Shown one piece after another: positions 31,523 through 40,142 of a stretch of 48,696 nucleotides of DNA (positions are counted from its first letter, which is position 1; each line of letters begins with the position of its first letter). A program made the position numbers and the translations under genes. The notes below the pieces were generated by a model, which did no database searches, was not told the DNA's origin, and saw only the letters and a program-made list of their open reading frames with translations. Origin of the DNA: Enterococcus pseudoavium NBRC 100491 (lineage in GTDB: Bacteria > Bacillota > Bacilli > Lactobacillales > Enterococcaceae); the NCBI RefSeq assembly GCF_001544295.1, contig NZ_BCQF01000022.1:1-48696 (forward strand), written 5' to 3'.

Positions 31523-32485
31523 ATGGAGGAGTATCAAAAGTTTTTTCGAATCGGTCAATATACTGATTCTGAGGCGATGACTGGCTGTACCGTAATTTTG
31601 TGTGAGGATGGCGTGACGGGTGGGGTTTCGGTACGCGGAGGATCACCGAATACGCGAGATACCGACGCTTTGAAGTCAGAAAATAATCGGCGGTTCGTGC
31701 ATGGTGTGACCTTATCCGGCGGCAGTGCCTTTGGTTTAGCGGCGAATGCCGGGGTGGTTGATTTTTTAGAGAAAAATAAGATTGGCCGCGATATGGGGAT
31801 CACCTTTATTCCCAATGTTGTAGGTGCCAGCCTATTCGATTTACGCATGGGGCGTTCGGATGTTCGTCCCGATTATCAAGCCGGGTATCAAGCCTGCCAA
31901 GCGGCTTTTGCCGGACAAGTATTTCAAGCCGGAAATTTTGGCGCTGGTACGGGGTGTAGTGTCGGCACGATTAATGGACCGCAAAACGCCATGAAAGGCG
32001 GCATTGGACTCCAGACGATGCGTCACGGCAATCTATGGGTGACAGCGGTCATCGCGGTCAATGCGGTAGGAGATGTCTATGACGAAACGGTGGGGGAGAT
32101 AATTGCCGGAGCCCGTAAAGTAGGAGAAAAGCGAATCGGTTTTTCAGAAGAAATATTTCTGGAGCATTACCAAAATGAAGCCGCGTTGTTTGACGGCAAT
32201 ACCGTGATTGGTTGCGTCATGACCAATGCGACCTTTCCGAAGGCCAAGATGAACAAATTAGCAGATCTTAGTCACAACGGAATTGCCCGGGCGATCCGAC
32301 CATCCCATACCACCTATGATGGCGATACGCTGTTTGTGTTAGGTGCCAACGAAATTGAAGCCAGCTTCGAGGCAGTATCAATTCTAGCCGTGGAAGCCGT
32401 TCGTCAGGCCATTGTCAAAGGTACAAAAGCAGCAACTACTTACGGTGATTATTTAGCTTATCATGATAGTCAATCAAAAGAATAA
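31523..32485 (+). CDS. P1 family peptidase (DmpA-like aminopeptidase)
   Basis: A 320-residue Ntn-hydrolase-type peptidase of the P1 family. Characteristic segments are GVSVRGGSPNTRDTD, VHGVTLSGGSAFGLAA, GNFGAGTGCSVGTI with a downstream glycine-rich turn, and ARAIRPSHTTYDGDTLFVL. The DGNTVIGCVMTN segment is where DmpA-type enzymes cut themselves; Thr227 after GN is the likely new N-terminal nucleophile (Ser or Thr in relatives). Such enzymes release N-terminal or beta amino acids from small peptides. The ATG follows GGAGGA. Length is normal. Confidence 0.87.
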   Translation: MEEYQKFFRIGQYTDSEAMTGCTVILCEDGVTGGVSVRGGSPNTRDTDALKSENNRRFVHGVTLSGGSAFGLAANAGVVDFLEKNKIGRDMGITFIPNVVGASLFDLRMGRSDVRPDYQAGYQACQAAFAGQVFQAGNFGAGTGCSVGTINGPQNAMKGGIGLQTMRHGNLWVTAVIAVNAVGDVYDETVGEIIAGARKVGEKRIGFSEEIFLEHYQNEAALFDGNTVIGCVMTNATFPKAKMNKLADLSHNGIARAIRPSHTTYDGDTLFVLGANEIEASFEAVSILAVEAVRQAIVKGTKAATTYGDYLAYHDSQSKE

Positions 32486-32495
32486 GGTATTATTG

Positions 32496-32532
32496 AGCCG
32501 CCCCCAAAAAAGTTGGATTTTGAGGAGCGGCT
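32496..32532 (+). terminator. Possible hairpin terminator after the P1 peptidase
   Basis: AGCCGC pairs with GCGGCT and the stem continues as CCCCAAAA/TTTTGAGG with mismatches. No U run follows, so it may be a stabilising hairpin and not a terminator. Confidence 0.45.
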
Positions 32533-32570
32533 TAAATTTGTAGTTATAATTTTGAAATTTTAGCTGACTA

Positions 32571-32604
32571 ATAAAAAATGACCAGCTAAAGTTCGGCTGG
32601 TCAT
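32571..32604 (-). terminator. Terminator of the amaP-DUF2273-gls24 operon
   Basis: On the minus strand ATGACCAGC pairs with GCTGGTCAT, followed by TTTTTATT, ten bases after the gls24 stop. Confidence 0.85.
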
Positions 32605-32613
32605 TGGGGAAGT

Positions 32614-33153
32614 TTATTCGACACGGGGTTCAGATTCTAAATTATCACTAATTTTCTCTGTTTGATTGCTAACCGCATTTTTTGCTCGATTTGTTTGTTT
32701 AGAAGCAAATTTTCCAGTTGTTTGAGCTGCACTGGTGACTTTTTCTTGAACTGTTTCACTATCTTCTTCGTATTCTTCGCGAGTTTTTATATCTACGACA
32801 TTCACATTAACTTCAATGACATCTAAGTGGGTCATGTGGTCAACTTCTTCAGAAATCAATTTTTTCATTTGATCGTATATATCTTCAATATCTTTACCAT
32901 ATTCAACGACGACATCCATATCTACGGCGACTTGCTTTTTACCAACCTCTGTACTGATACCTGCTGTCACGTCATCATTATTAACTAGCTTATCTTTGAT
33001 ATTAGAGAAAAATCCGCCGTCAACAGTTAACAAGCCATCCACGTTTTCTAAAGCGATACCGATAATTTTTTGAATAACTTTGTCCTCATAAGTTAACTCA
33101 CCTTTAACAGCCTTTTTTGGTTCAGTTGGTTTGATTGTTGTGTTGTTGTCCAT
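32614..33153 (-). CDS. gls24: Asp23/Gls24 family envelope stress protein
   Basis: A 179-residue protein with one Asp23/Gls24 domain (about 18-120; GELTYEDKVIQKIIGIALENVDG, followed by alternating strands and helix) and a Thr/Gln/Asn-rich hydrophilic tail ending SEPRVE. Gls24 is a general stress and bile-stress protein in enterococci; staphylococcal Asp23 is held at the membrane by AmaP. Here amaP and a DUF2273 gene lie upstream on the same strand, giving the familiar three-gene unit. The ATG follows AGGAGGAG. The last four residues PRVE are shared with AmaP from the same operon. Confidence 0.9.
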   Translation of the reverse strand: MDNNTTIKPTEPKKAVKGELTYEDKVIQKIIGIALENVDGLLTVDGGFFSNIKDKLVNNDDVTAGISTEVGKKQVAVDMDVVVEYGKDIEDIYDQMKKLISEEVDHMTHLDVIEVNVNVVDIKTREEYEEDSETVQEKVTSAAQTTGKFASKQTNRAKNAVSNQTEKISDNLESEPRVE

Positions 33154-33185
33154 AATTAAGTTCTCCTCCTGTTGTGTATTAAATA

Positions 33186-33215
33186 GTGTTAACCTTTTTT
33201 ATACTAAAAAGGTTA
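33186..33215 (-). promoter_or_regulatory. Hairpin between DUF2273 and gls24
   Basis: TAACCTTTTT and AAAAAGGTTA pair around a short TATAC-type loop. It may act as a partial terminator or processing site that sets the ratio of gls24 to upstream products. Only the structure is seen. Confidence 0.45.
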
Positions 33216-33237
33216 GTTCCAATGATGGGGTCGAAAA

Positions 33238-33426
33238 TTATTTCTTTAAATAGTCGTCTAAAATGTGATTGTTTTTAAGATAGATCCCTAGTGCTACCCC
33301 AATAACGGTGATCAAAATGAGTAAAATGGTTTTAAAAAAGCCGATGGTAAAGAATAGCACAGCCAAGATAAAACCGAGGATACCGAAGATCACAGGTAGT
33401 TTGTCTCGTGTTAAAAATTCTTGCAT
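33238..33426 (-). CDS. DUF2273 small membrane protein
   Basis: A 62-residue protein with two adjoining hydrophobic helices (about 10-28 and 30-46) and a charged C terminus HILDDYLKK. Small DUF2273 proteins are regularly encoded with AmaP and Gls24/Asp23 and presumably join that membrane complex. The ATG follows AGGAGGAA. It starts 11 bases after the amaP stop. Confidence 0.87.
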   Translation of the reverse strand: MQEFLTRDKLPVIFGILGFILAVLFFTIGFFKTILLILITVIGVALGIYLKNNHILDDYLKK

Positions 33427-33437
33427 CGCTGTTCCTC

Positions 33438-34013
33438 CTATTCTACTCGCGGCCGATCTACGATTGTTTCCGTTGGTGTTTTTCGTGATTCAAGAGATTG
33501 AAATTTCACTTTGATTGAAACTTGCTCCTTTGCTCCTAATAAATCTTGGAGTAAAGCTTCAACATTTTGAGCCCAGAGATCAGTTCTACCGACTAGATCT
33601 GATGTTTTTTTCAGTTGTCCACGAACATGGACTCTGATTCTATTTTTTGTTGCGGCTACATTGACCTTCGGACTATCCATAAAATCTTTTTGGTTAATAC
33701 TCGTACGGACGTATCCTTCAATTGCACGTTTATCCAAAGATAATTGACCACGATTGTCTTTCAAAATGAACTTAGTTACTCGTTTTGGATAAAATAGAAC
33801 CATCAAAATAACGATTACTATTAAGATTGCCAAAACGATAGCTGCCCAGAAAAGATAAAGTTGAGCATATTCATTTGTTAACACAAACCGTTGTATATCA
33901 CTTAAATCTAATGGATTTGAGGGAACTAAATAGTAGATTGCTGCGACGGATAGAAAGACAGAAAGCAAAACTAATGAAAAAATAATAAGAATGATTTTAA
34001 GCAGTTTATTCAT
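33438..34013 (-). CDS. amaP: Alkaline shock response membrane anchor AmaP
   Basis: A 191-residue protein with two N-terminal membrane helices (about 5-28 and 52-72) and a cytoplasmic Asp23-like domain with RAIEGYVRTSINQ and VNVAATKNRIRVHVRGQL. AmaP tethers Asp23/Gls24-type proteins to the membrane in Staphylococcus. It is the first gene of the operon, with AAGGAGG before its ATG. The C terminus reads IVDRPRVE, ending in the same PRVE as Gls24. The promoter is not clear; the upstream AT-rich stretch contains TATAAA-like elements only. Confidence 0.88.
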   Translation of the reverse strand: MNKLLKIILIIFSLVLLSVFLSVAAIYYLVPSNPLDLSDIQRFVLTNEYAQLYLFWAAIVLAILIVIVILMVLFYPKRVTKFILKDNRGQLSLDKRAIEGYVRTSINQKDFMDSPKVNVAATKNRIRVHVRGQLKKTSDLVGRTDLWAQNVEALLQDLLGAKEQVSIKVKFQSLESRKTPTETIVDRPRVE

Positions 34014-34849
34014 AAGACACCTCCTTAGATCAAAAAAAATAATTTATTTATATTTTAATGATAAAATGTTCCTCTGTTTTTGTAAAAAGATATGACTTGT
34101 GTTTATCTAAAAAAATTGTGAGAAAAAAGATGATAAAGTGGAGATAAGGGATATACGAGCCATTCATGGTGGTCAACGGATAAAAAAATCAGATGCATGC
34201 GTTTGGTAGAATTGATATTGATGAAGTAAGTTTATGGATTGGCAAAATTATTTCAGATTTGGATTCGGTAAAATTTGATTAATTAAAGAAATAGCTGAAA
34301 TAAATACAAGTTTTATTGTTTGATATCGGGACGGATTTGCGATATCAGCTGGAAGTAAAAACGTGATTCTTGAACAAGAAGAATTGACGAAAGTTGAAAA
34401 TATGATTAATTAGTATCAGATTCAATTACTAGCCATCGAGAAATTCATTTTCTCAGGAGGCTATCCTGTAGCCAATGGAATGCAAACTACTTGCATCGTA
34501 ATTGTAAGGCGGAAAGGGAAGGATACGTAGTTGGTCGTTTCAAATGAAAAAATCAATCTGATCGCATATAAACTTATTAATTGTTTGTTAGATCTATTTT
34601 TTGTACTCGTTCGGTTTGCAAATCATACTTATGGTGTAGCCTTTTTTTATGAACGAGCTGGAAGAGTATTGTTACTGGCAAGGGACTTTTTCTTCGATTT
34701 AAAGATTCAAAGCCAGGTAACTCAACAGTTTTATCCATTTTTTATTGTTGAGTTAGTTATAATATCGAATCGGTGTGTTGATAACTAAGCTACCTGCAGC
34801 TTATTGTAATGCTGTCGACTGATTTTTGAAATCATAATTACATTTAGCT
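34014..34849. other. Gene desert with possible decayed frames
   Basis: About 840 bases lack a convincing intact gene. Contents seen: a broken plus-strand frame (34234-34413, separate entry); small hairpins such as GGCTATCCTGTAGCC near 34459-34473; and an inverted repeat TAACTCAACA/TGTTGAGTTA (34718-34727 and 34746-34755). An 85-codon TTG-started frame (34531-34788) follows AAGGGAAGGA but its sequence looks non-coding. Confidence 0.5.
34234..34413 (+). pseudogene. Possible relic frame with two in-frame TGA codons
   Basis: From an ATG at 34234 one frame reads MDWQNYFRFGFGKI, TGA (34276-34278), LIKEIAEINTSFIV, TGA (34321-34323), then YRDGFAISAGSKNVILEQEE and LTKVENMIN to TAG at 34411. The three pieces have protein-like composition and stay in one frame, so two tryptophan codons may have mutated to stops. 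The family is not recognised; chance is also possible. Confidence 0.3.
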
Positions 34850-34893
34850 ATTAAAAACGCCCCTAAGTAAGATTTTTAGATCTAACTTAAGGG
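34850..34893 (-). terminator. Terminator of the UbiB-like kinase gene
   Basis: On the minus strand CCCTTAAGTTAGAT pairs with ATCTTACTTAGGG, followed by GCGTTTTTAAT, about 60 bases after the stop codon. Confidence 0.8.
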
Positions 34894-34953
34894 TGTGCTT
34901 CATTTTGACATATTCTTTAGTTTTAACGTAATTTAACTTTTTATAATAGACGA

Positions 34954-36696
34954 TTAGTGATCCTTCCATTTGCGATAACGGCGATAGAGACTTTCCAGTA
35001 CTAAAAAAAGAATCGACAAAGCAGCTACGGAATAACCAAAGATTCCCAAATCAGAAATCAAAGTATCACCAGTTGGTGAGGTTTGAACCAAGATAGAGGA
35101 ACCGATGACCAACGCTGAAAGAATCAAACCAATGACTAAGCGATTAACCATTGCTTCGGCTCGTTCCAATAAAGTCCGCTGGTTTTTTAATTCAAGGTTT
35201 AGTTTGCCTTTACCTTTGGCAAAAGTGTCTAGAACGTTTAGTGCATGACTGGAAAGTTTGGGTAAGGCTTTTAATGTCGATAAATAATCTAGGCCGGTTT
35301 CCTGCAGCTCATTTTTCAAATTCAGCTGTTGAATAAAATATTTTTGGGCAAATGGAGCGACTACTTCAAATAAGGAGAGATCCGGATTAAGATCTTCAAT
35401 CACGCCTTCTAATGTACCAAAGGCTTTGATCAGCATCGTTACGGAATCATCAATCTGTAAATTATTATCGTGGCAGATGATGACGACTTGTGAAAAGACT
35501 TTCTGCAAATCGATTTCTTTGACGGGCAAGTTCAAATAACGGTTTAAGAAATCATCTAACTCATCGGTAAATTTTTCTTCTTCGAAACTACCAATTTGTT
35601 TACAGATCGCATGGACAGCATTGGTGATTCGCTGATTGTCTTTACTGTAAATCGCGATGATGACATTGCTCATTTTTGCCTGCATCTCACGATTGATCGT
35701 CCCCATCATGCCAAAATCAATAAAGTTCAGGCGGAATGGCCGTAGTTTTTCATTTTTGCCATAGCTGATTTCATAAGGGAAGGCACCCACTTTTCCTTGT
35801 TTAGTCTTAGTTTTCAAGGGCTGATCTTGTTGATTTTCGCTGGGACTCAGTAGTTGCAATAAAATATTGCCGGGATGCGGATCAGCATGAAAAAAGCCAT
35901 CTTCAAAGACTTCTTTCATAAAATGATCGATCAACAACTCACTGACAGTTCTTTTAAGTTCTTTGTAGCTGAGGTCTGCTTGAACGATTTGATCGTCTGG
36001 GGCATTGATCAAACCTTTTAGATTTGTTCCAGGCATTAATTCCATGACGATCACTTTTTTGGCTGAATAGGCCGGTTCCATCTTAGGGACTCGAATTTCT
36101 TTCCAGCCATTGTTTAGTCGATAAAACTCTTCTGCCAGGCTGAGTTCTTTCTGGAAATCCAATTCATTTTGTAAGGATTCACGAATTTCTTTCAAAATAT
36201 TTTTAAGATCAATTACTTTACTTTCAGGCACCCAATTGGCGATTGGCAAGGCTTTTTCAAATAAAGATAGATCTAATTCAATTTCTGCTGCGATGCCAGG
36301 ATGCTGGACCTTGACGACAACGGCTTGCTCATTTTTTAGACGGGCATGGTGCGCTTGAGCAATCGAAGCCGAAGCAAAGGGCTGTTCGTCAAAGCTTGCG
36401 AATAATTCAGTTAATGGTAGTCCCAGCTGTTCTTCAACAAGTTTCTTAACTGATGCAAAGTCATCGGTTTTTACGTCATCTTGCAGCTTACGCAGTTCTT
36501 TTGTGAAAGCTAAGGTAAAAATATCGGTTCTGACCGACATCATTTGTCCGACTTTGATGAAGGTCGGGCCCAATTCTTCAAAGGCTTTCCGGACATTTTC
36601 TGGCTCTTTTTGCTGAGTGATATTTTTGACGACGTTATAGTGATTGATGATTTTGATGATTTGCCGCAAACGGGCCGTCTTAGATTGTTCCTTCAT
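34954..36696 (-). CDS. ABC1/UbiB atypical kinase family protein
   Basis: A 580-residue protein of the ABC1/UbiB/AarF family. Typical motifs are the KxGQ-type TFIKVGQMMSVRTD, the alanine-rich nucleotide loop FASASIAQAHHA, VVVKVQHPG with the invariant lysine, HADPHPGNILL and the metal-binding NFIDFGMMG. Two hydrophobic helices at the C terminus (about 515-560) anchor it in the membrane. In proteobacteria UbiB supports ubiquinone synthesis; in Firmicutes the role is unknown, perhaps lipid or quinone handling. I prefer ATG 36696, well spaced from AGAGGCGG, over the GTG at 36705. Monocistronic, with terminators on both sides. Confidence 0.9.
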   Translation of the reverse strand: MKEQSKTARLRQIIKIINHYNVVKNITQQKEPENVRKAFEELGPTFIKVGQMMSVRTDIFTLAFTKELRKLQDDVKTDDFASVKKLVEEQLGLPLTELFASFDEQPFASASIAQAHHARLKNEQAVVVKVQHPGIAAEIELDLSLFEKALPIANWVPESKVIDLKNILKEIRESLQNELDFQKELSLAEEFYRLNNGWKEIRVPKMEPAYSAKKVIVMELMPGTNLKGLINAPDDQIVQADLSYKELKRTVSELLIDHFMKEVFEDGFFHADPHPGNILLQLLSPSENQQDQPLKTKTKQGKVGAFPYEISYGKNEKLRPFRLNFIDFGMMGTINREMQAKMSNVIIAIYSKDNQRITNAVHAICKQIGSFEEEKFTDELDDFLNRYLNLPVKEIDLQKVFSQVVIICHDNNLQIDDSVTMLIKAFGTLEGVIEDLNPDLSLFEVVAPFAQKYFIQQLNLKNELQETGLDYLSTLKALPKLSSHALNVLDTFAKGKGKLNLELKNQRTLLERAEAMVNRLVIGLILSALVIGSSILVQTSPTGDTLISDLGIFGYSVAALSILFLVLESLYRRYRKWKDH

Positions 36697-36745
36697 TACG
36701 TCCACCGCCTCTCAGTTCTATCTTACAAAAGATTTTTACTGGATA

Positions 36746-36787
36746 CAAATAAACCTCTGCTTCTAAACGGAAGCAGAGGTTTATTTC
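36746..36787. terminator. Hairpin terminator between UPF0756 and UbiB-like genes
   Basis: AATAAACCTCTGCTTC pairs perfectly with GAAGCAGAGGTTTATT; T-rich on both outer sides. It lies just past the UPF0756 stop. Confidence 0.88.
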
Positions 36788-36788
36788 A

Positions 36789-37250
36789 TTAATGATTTGT
36801 TATAACCTGAATCATTTGCATGATACAATAAGTGATTCCGGCAGCAATCACCGGTCCGGCAGCAATTCCTTTTAGAAAAACAACGCCCATGATCGTACCG
36901 AAAACTAAAGCAACGGTGACTTCCGGCGATTGATTGATCAGTCCGACCCCTTTAGACGATAAGACGGCAACCAATACACCGCATAAAGTCGCGACCCAAC
37001 CAAGCGGGGATTTTAATGTATTCAACAGGTCCTTTAAAACGATGTCACCGGTCGCAATGGGTACCAAGATCGTCGCTGAAATCAAGGTGACGCCCCAATT
37101 GATTCCTTGCTTATTTAAGATCGACAAAAATTTGTCTGAGTGAGGAATTAATTTTAAAATGAGGATTGCAATCGTCGCGATCAATAAGCTTTGATTTTTA
37201 GCGAGGAAGGCAATCAATAAAATGACACCTAAAAAAAGCCAACTTTCCAT
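36789..37250 (-). CDS. UPF0756 (DUF441) membrane protein
   Basis: A 153-residue integral membrane protein with about four to five helices. It matches UPF0756 in length and in segments such as LIAFLAKNQSLLIAT, SATILVPIATGDI, SPLGWVATLCGVLVA and the glycine-rich GIAAGPVIAAGITYC near the end. Function unknown. The ATG follows GGAGTGAAAAG. It is monocistronic. Confidence 0.88.
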   Translation of the reverse strand: MESWLFLGVILLIAFLAKNQSLLIATIAILILKLIPHSDKFLSILNKQGINWGVTLISATILVPIATGDIVLKDLLNTLKSPLGWVATLCGVLVAVLSSKGVGLINQSPEVTVALVFGTIMGVVFLKGIAAGPVIAAGITYCIMQMIQVITNH

Positions 37251-37493
37251 CTTTTCACTCCTATATATACTCGTATAGTCAGTTAGATTTCCACATCATC
37301 CTTACTATACAAGATAATGCTACAAGTTGCGACTTTTTTCCGTGGCAACTTTAAGGTAAGCTAGGAATAAGCCAGTTTTGTTGTTGAGCAGGAAAGGCCC
37401 GAATAAAAGTATGAGATGATAAAGTAGCAGTAAAGTAAAATATTATCTTACGAGTGGGCCATCGTTAATTAAGCATAGAGAGAGGAGCAGAAA

Positions 37494-38444
37494 ATGAAGA
37501 TTGGATTACGAACAATCAAAACGGCGGTAGCAGCCCCCATCGCCTTGTTAATTGCCAGTGGTTTGAATTTAGCATCGCCGACTTCAGCGGCGATCATCAC
37601 GATTTTGACAGTAACCAATACAAAACGTTCAACTGCCAAAACAGCACTGAATCGTTTGTTCTCGCTGACGTTAGCGACCGTACTTGCAGGCTTTTGTTTT
37701 TTACTCTTTGGCTTTCATCCAATTAGCTTTGGTTTGTATTTGTTGCTATTTATCCCATTGTCGATTTATTTTGATTTAGCGGATGGAATTTCAGTCAGCT
37801 CAGTTCTAGTGACCCATTACTTAGCGGCAGGCGCGATGCCGCTGCAGCTGATTGTCAATGAATATTTGTTGTTGGTAATTGGGGTCGCCTGTGCCTTAGC
37901 CGCCAATCTTTATATGCCGAACACTGAGAAGAAAATCCAAGAAGATCAATTGGTGGTGGAAGTCTCAATGAAGCAGATCCTAGGCCAGATGTCGGCTTAT
38001 TTGAACCAGCCGGATAAGGAAGAGCTGCTGCGGCAAGAGTGTCTGACTTTGCGAGAATTTGTTCGAGCAGCGCAAGTTCAAGCACAGGAATTTGAAGAGA
38101 ATCGTTTCTTTCCAGGAAATAACTATTATTTTGAATATTTTGCGATGCGGCGTCTGCAATTAAATGTTTTATCCGATATGTTAGAAATTTTGAATCGATT
38201 GACTGCGGCGCCCGAGGATGTTGGTGAATTACGCGAGTTGCTGGAATTTACCGCCCAAACATTGTCCGAAGAAAATGACGGGTCGGCAATTTTAAACAAA
38301 ATCGCCGAGACCAATCAACGATATCAGCAAAAAAAATTACCGGAAAGTCGTCAAGCTTTCGAAGAACGAGCAATGCTGTTTCAATTGTTTCGTTTATTTC
38401 AAGATTTTATTGAGATTAAAGCAGGCTTTAGCCGGAAGAAATAA
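37494..38444 (+). CDS. Aromatic acid exporter family membrane protein
   Basis: A 316-residue protein with an N-terminal membrane domain of four to six helices (about 5-145) opening with MKIGLRTIKTAVAAPIALLI and a conserved SPTSAAIITILTV segment, then a cytoplasmic helical domain (about 150-315). This is the aromatic-acid-exporter/FUSC-like arrangement common in Firmicutes. The substrate is unproven. The ATG follows GAGAGGAGC. The next gene is 77 bases away with its own ribosome site and may be co-transcribed. Confidence 0.85.
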   Translation: MKIGLRTIKTAVAAPIALLIASGLNLASPTSAAIITILTVTNTKRSTAKTALNRLFSLTLATVLAGFCFLLFGFHPISFGLYLLLFIPLSIYFDLADGISVSSVLVTHYLAAGAMPLQLIVNEYLLLVIGVACALAANLYMPNTEKKIQEDQLVVEVSMKQILGQMSAYLNQPDKEELLRQECLTLREFVRAAQVQAQEFEENRFFPGNNYYFEYFAMRRLQLNVLSDMLEILNRLTAAPEDVGELRELLEFTAQTLSEENDGSAILNKIAETNQRYQQKKLPESRQAFEERAMLFQLFRLFQDFIEIKAGFSRKK

Positions 38445-38521
38445 TGGACAAATCAGTCTTTTGCCCTATGCAAAGGAATGAAAGTTTCTTTATGCTGAGG
38501 GAAAGAATTTAGGAGGGAAAA

Positions 38522-39337
38522 ATGAAAAAGATAATTATCGGGGTGGTTTTAGTAGGGGTGGCATTGGTTAGTATGAGCAGTCTAGTGTTCCATCACCAGA
38601 TCAACAATGAAACCTTTTCGACTGGCAAGACAGTAAAAAAATTAAGCGTGGACGATCGCAATATGCCGCTAGAAGTTGTGGGTGTTTCAAGCAATTATAC
38701 TAAGATCCATTACTCAAAAGGCCGAGGAATAAAATATCGAATTAAGCAGACAAGTGATAGTTTGAGGCTGGAACGGCAAAAAAGTTTCGGTTTTAATTTC
38801 GACTTTTTCAATTTTGGTAATAACAATGCCAAAGTAACGATTGAAATTCCTAAAACAGATTTGAAGGAGTTGCAGTTGGAAACAACCAACGGAAAAATTT
38901 CAGCAAAAAACCTGACGCTGGAAAATCTCGATTTAGAAACAACCAACAGCAAACTGACGGTTCATGATGTTACAGCGCAGACAATTGATGCTGAAACGAC
39001 TAACGGTAAAGTTGACTTGTCTCAGCTGACTTTTTCTGAGGGTTCTTTTGAAACGAGTAACAGCAAAATGAATTTGGCACATTTAACGTTTAAAGAGGGC
39101 GACTTCCAAACTTCTAATGGTAAAATCAACCTTCTTGACTTAAAACCATCCGACGCTCTTTCACTTAAAACTAGTAATGCGAAAGTAAATGGAACGATCA
39201 TTGGTGATCGTGAGGACTTTTCAATGGAAACTAAAACCAGTAATGGTTCTAATAATCTAGGAAATCATACTAGCGGATCAAAGGAATTAGAAGTTCGGAC
39301 GAGTAACGGTGATATTGAAATCGTATTTGTGGATTAG
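38522..39337 (+). CDS. DUF4097 repeat protein (predicted surface beta-solenoid)
   Basis: A 271-residue protein with one N-terminal hydrophobic helix (about 3-22), so probably membrane-anchored and facing outward. The C-terminal half consists of DUF4097-type repeats centred on (E/K/Q)(T)(T/S)N(G/S/A)K at residues 120, 139, 158, 177, 196, 216, 238 and 259. The first five steps are 19 residues or nearly so, with G and S alternating at the fifth place. This suggests a parallel beta-helix of short turns. Family members are often next to DUF1700 or PadR genes; neither is here. The ATG follows AGGAGGG. Function unknown. Confidence 0.85.
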   Translation: MKKIIIGVVLVGVALVSMSSLVFHHQINNETFSTGKTVKKLSVDDRNMPLEVVGVSSNYTKIHYSKGRGIKYRIKQTSDSLRLERQKSFGFNFDFFNFGNNNAKVTIEIPKTDLKELQLETTNGKISAKNLTLENLDLETTNSKLTVHDVTAQTIDAETTNGKVDLSQLTFSEGSFETSNSKMNLAHLTFKEGDFQTSNGKINLLDLKPSDALSLKTSNAKVNGTIIGDREDFSMETKTSNGSNNLGNHTSGSKELEVRTSNGDIEIVFVD

Positions 39338-39357
39338 TCGATAAAACTAGAGATAGA

Positions 39358-39393
39358 AAAACTCTTCAGCAAGAGCTGAAGAGTTATTTTTTG
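39358..39393. terminator. Bidirectional terminator between DUF4097 and YoaK genes
   Basis: AACTCTTCAGC pairs with GCTGAAGAGTT around AAGA, flanked by A and T runs; it overlaps the YoaK stop. Confidence 0.88.
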
Positions 39394-40073
39394 TGTAAAA
39401 AATTCGTCTTGCGTTGAAAGCGCCAAACTAAGAAGGTTTCTGAAATAGCTAAATAAAGGAATAAACCAGAAATAATCAAAACGGCGTTATTACCTAAAGT
39501 TCGATAGGCAAAAACGGAGACGATGGCCCCGGCGATAAACGACAAAACAACTAAAAGAAAGTGGACAAAACGTGTTTGGGCAGCTGGATCTCTAGTGCTT
39601 AAATAATCATATAGATTGGTTGCGACACCTTTTAGATTTCCTGTGGTGAATAAATTAGTATAGGTCAACCCATTGATCTTATCAAAAGCAATCCACTGAA
39701 GCGCCGCAGTGAAGGCAATCATGATCGTAATGATGGCCGGATGCGGCTGTAAGAAGGGCAAACTGATGATAAAAAAGATTGCAGCCTCAAAATAAAGCAG
39801 AAATAAGCGCCAAAAATGTTGTTCTTTTCTTTTAAAGTAATCAATCAGAAATTTTGCTAATAGAATACCAATAAAAAAGAATAGGGTCGAAAGTAATTTT
39901 TTCCCAACCATGCTCCATTGTCGTTCATAAGCTTGGATAATTGCTAAAATCAAATTTCCGGTCTGAGCCGAAGCAAAGGCTTCATAACGGATATAGGTGA
40001 AACTATCAAGCATCCCACCAATGAAAGTCAGCAACAAACCAACTGAACGATTCTCATGAAAACTATTATTCAT
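39384..40073 (-). CDS. YoaK family (DUF1275) membrane protein
   Basis: A 229-residue membrane protein with about six helices. GLLLTFIGGMLDSFTYIRYEAFASAQTGNL near the N terminus is characteristic of DUF1275/YoaK, as is the TNLFTTGNLKG segment. The family is widespread and its function unknown; small-molecule transport is a guess. The ribosome site before the ATG is weak (GAGTTGAG). It stands between the DUF4097 and LPXTG genes without obvious link to either. Confidence 0.87.
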   Translation of the reverse strand: MNNSFHENRSVGLLLTFIGGMLDSFTYIRYEAFASAQTGNLILAIIQAYERQWSMVGKKLLSTLFFFIGILLAKFLIDYFKRKEQHFWRLFLLYFEAAIFFIISLPFLQPHPAIITIMIAFTAALQWIAFDKINGLTYTNLFTTGNLKGVATNLYDYLSTRDPAAQTRFVHFLLVVLSFIAGAIVSVFAYRTLGNNAVLIISGLFLYLAISETFLVWRFQRKTNFLHKK

Positions 40074-40142
40074 CTGTAACTCAACTCTTTTCGCTGACTA
40101 TCTTACCACATTTTTTCAGAAAGCTGATAATCAGTTTCAAGA

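Noticed and set aside
34531-34788. 85-codon plus-strand frame with TTG start behind AAGGGAAGGA
   Set aside because: Composition is Phe/Leu-rich without recognisable pattern, no promoter or terminator fits, and an inverted repeat lies inside its 3' end. Not supported as a gene.
40119-40138. Hairpin GAAAGCTGATAATCAGTTTC as terminator of the LPXTG gene
   Set aside because: On the minus strand it is followed by an A run, not a U run, so it does not look like an intrinsic terminator for that gene.
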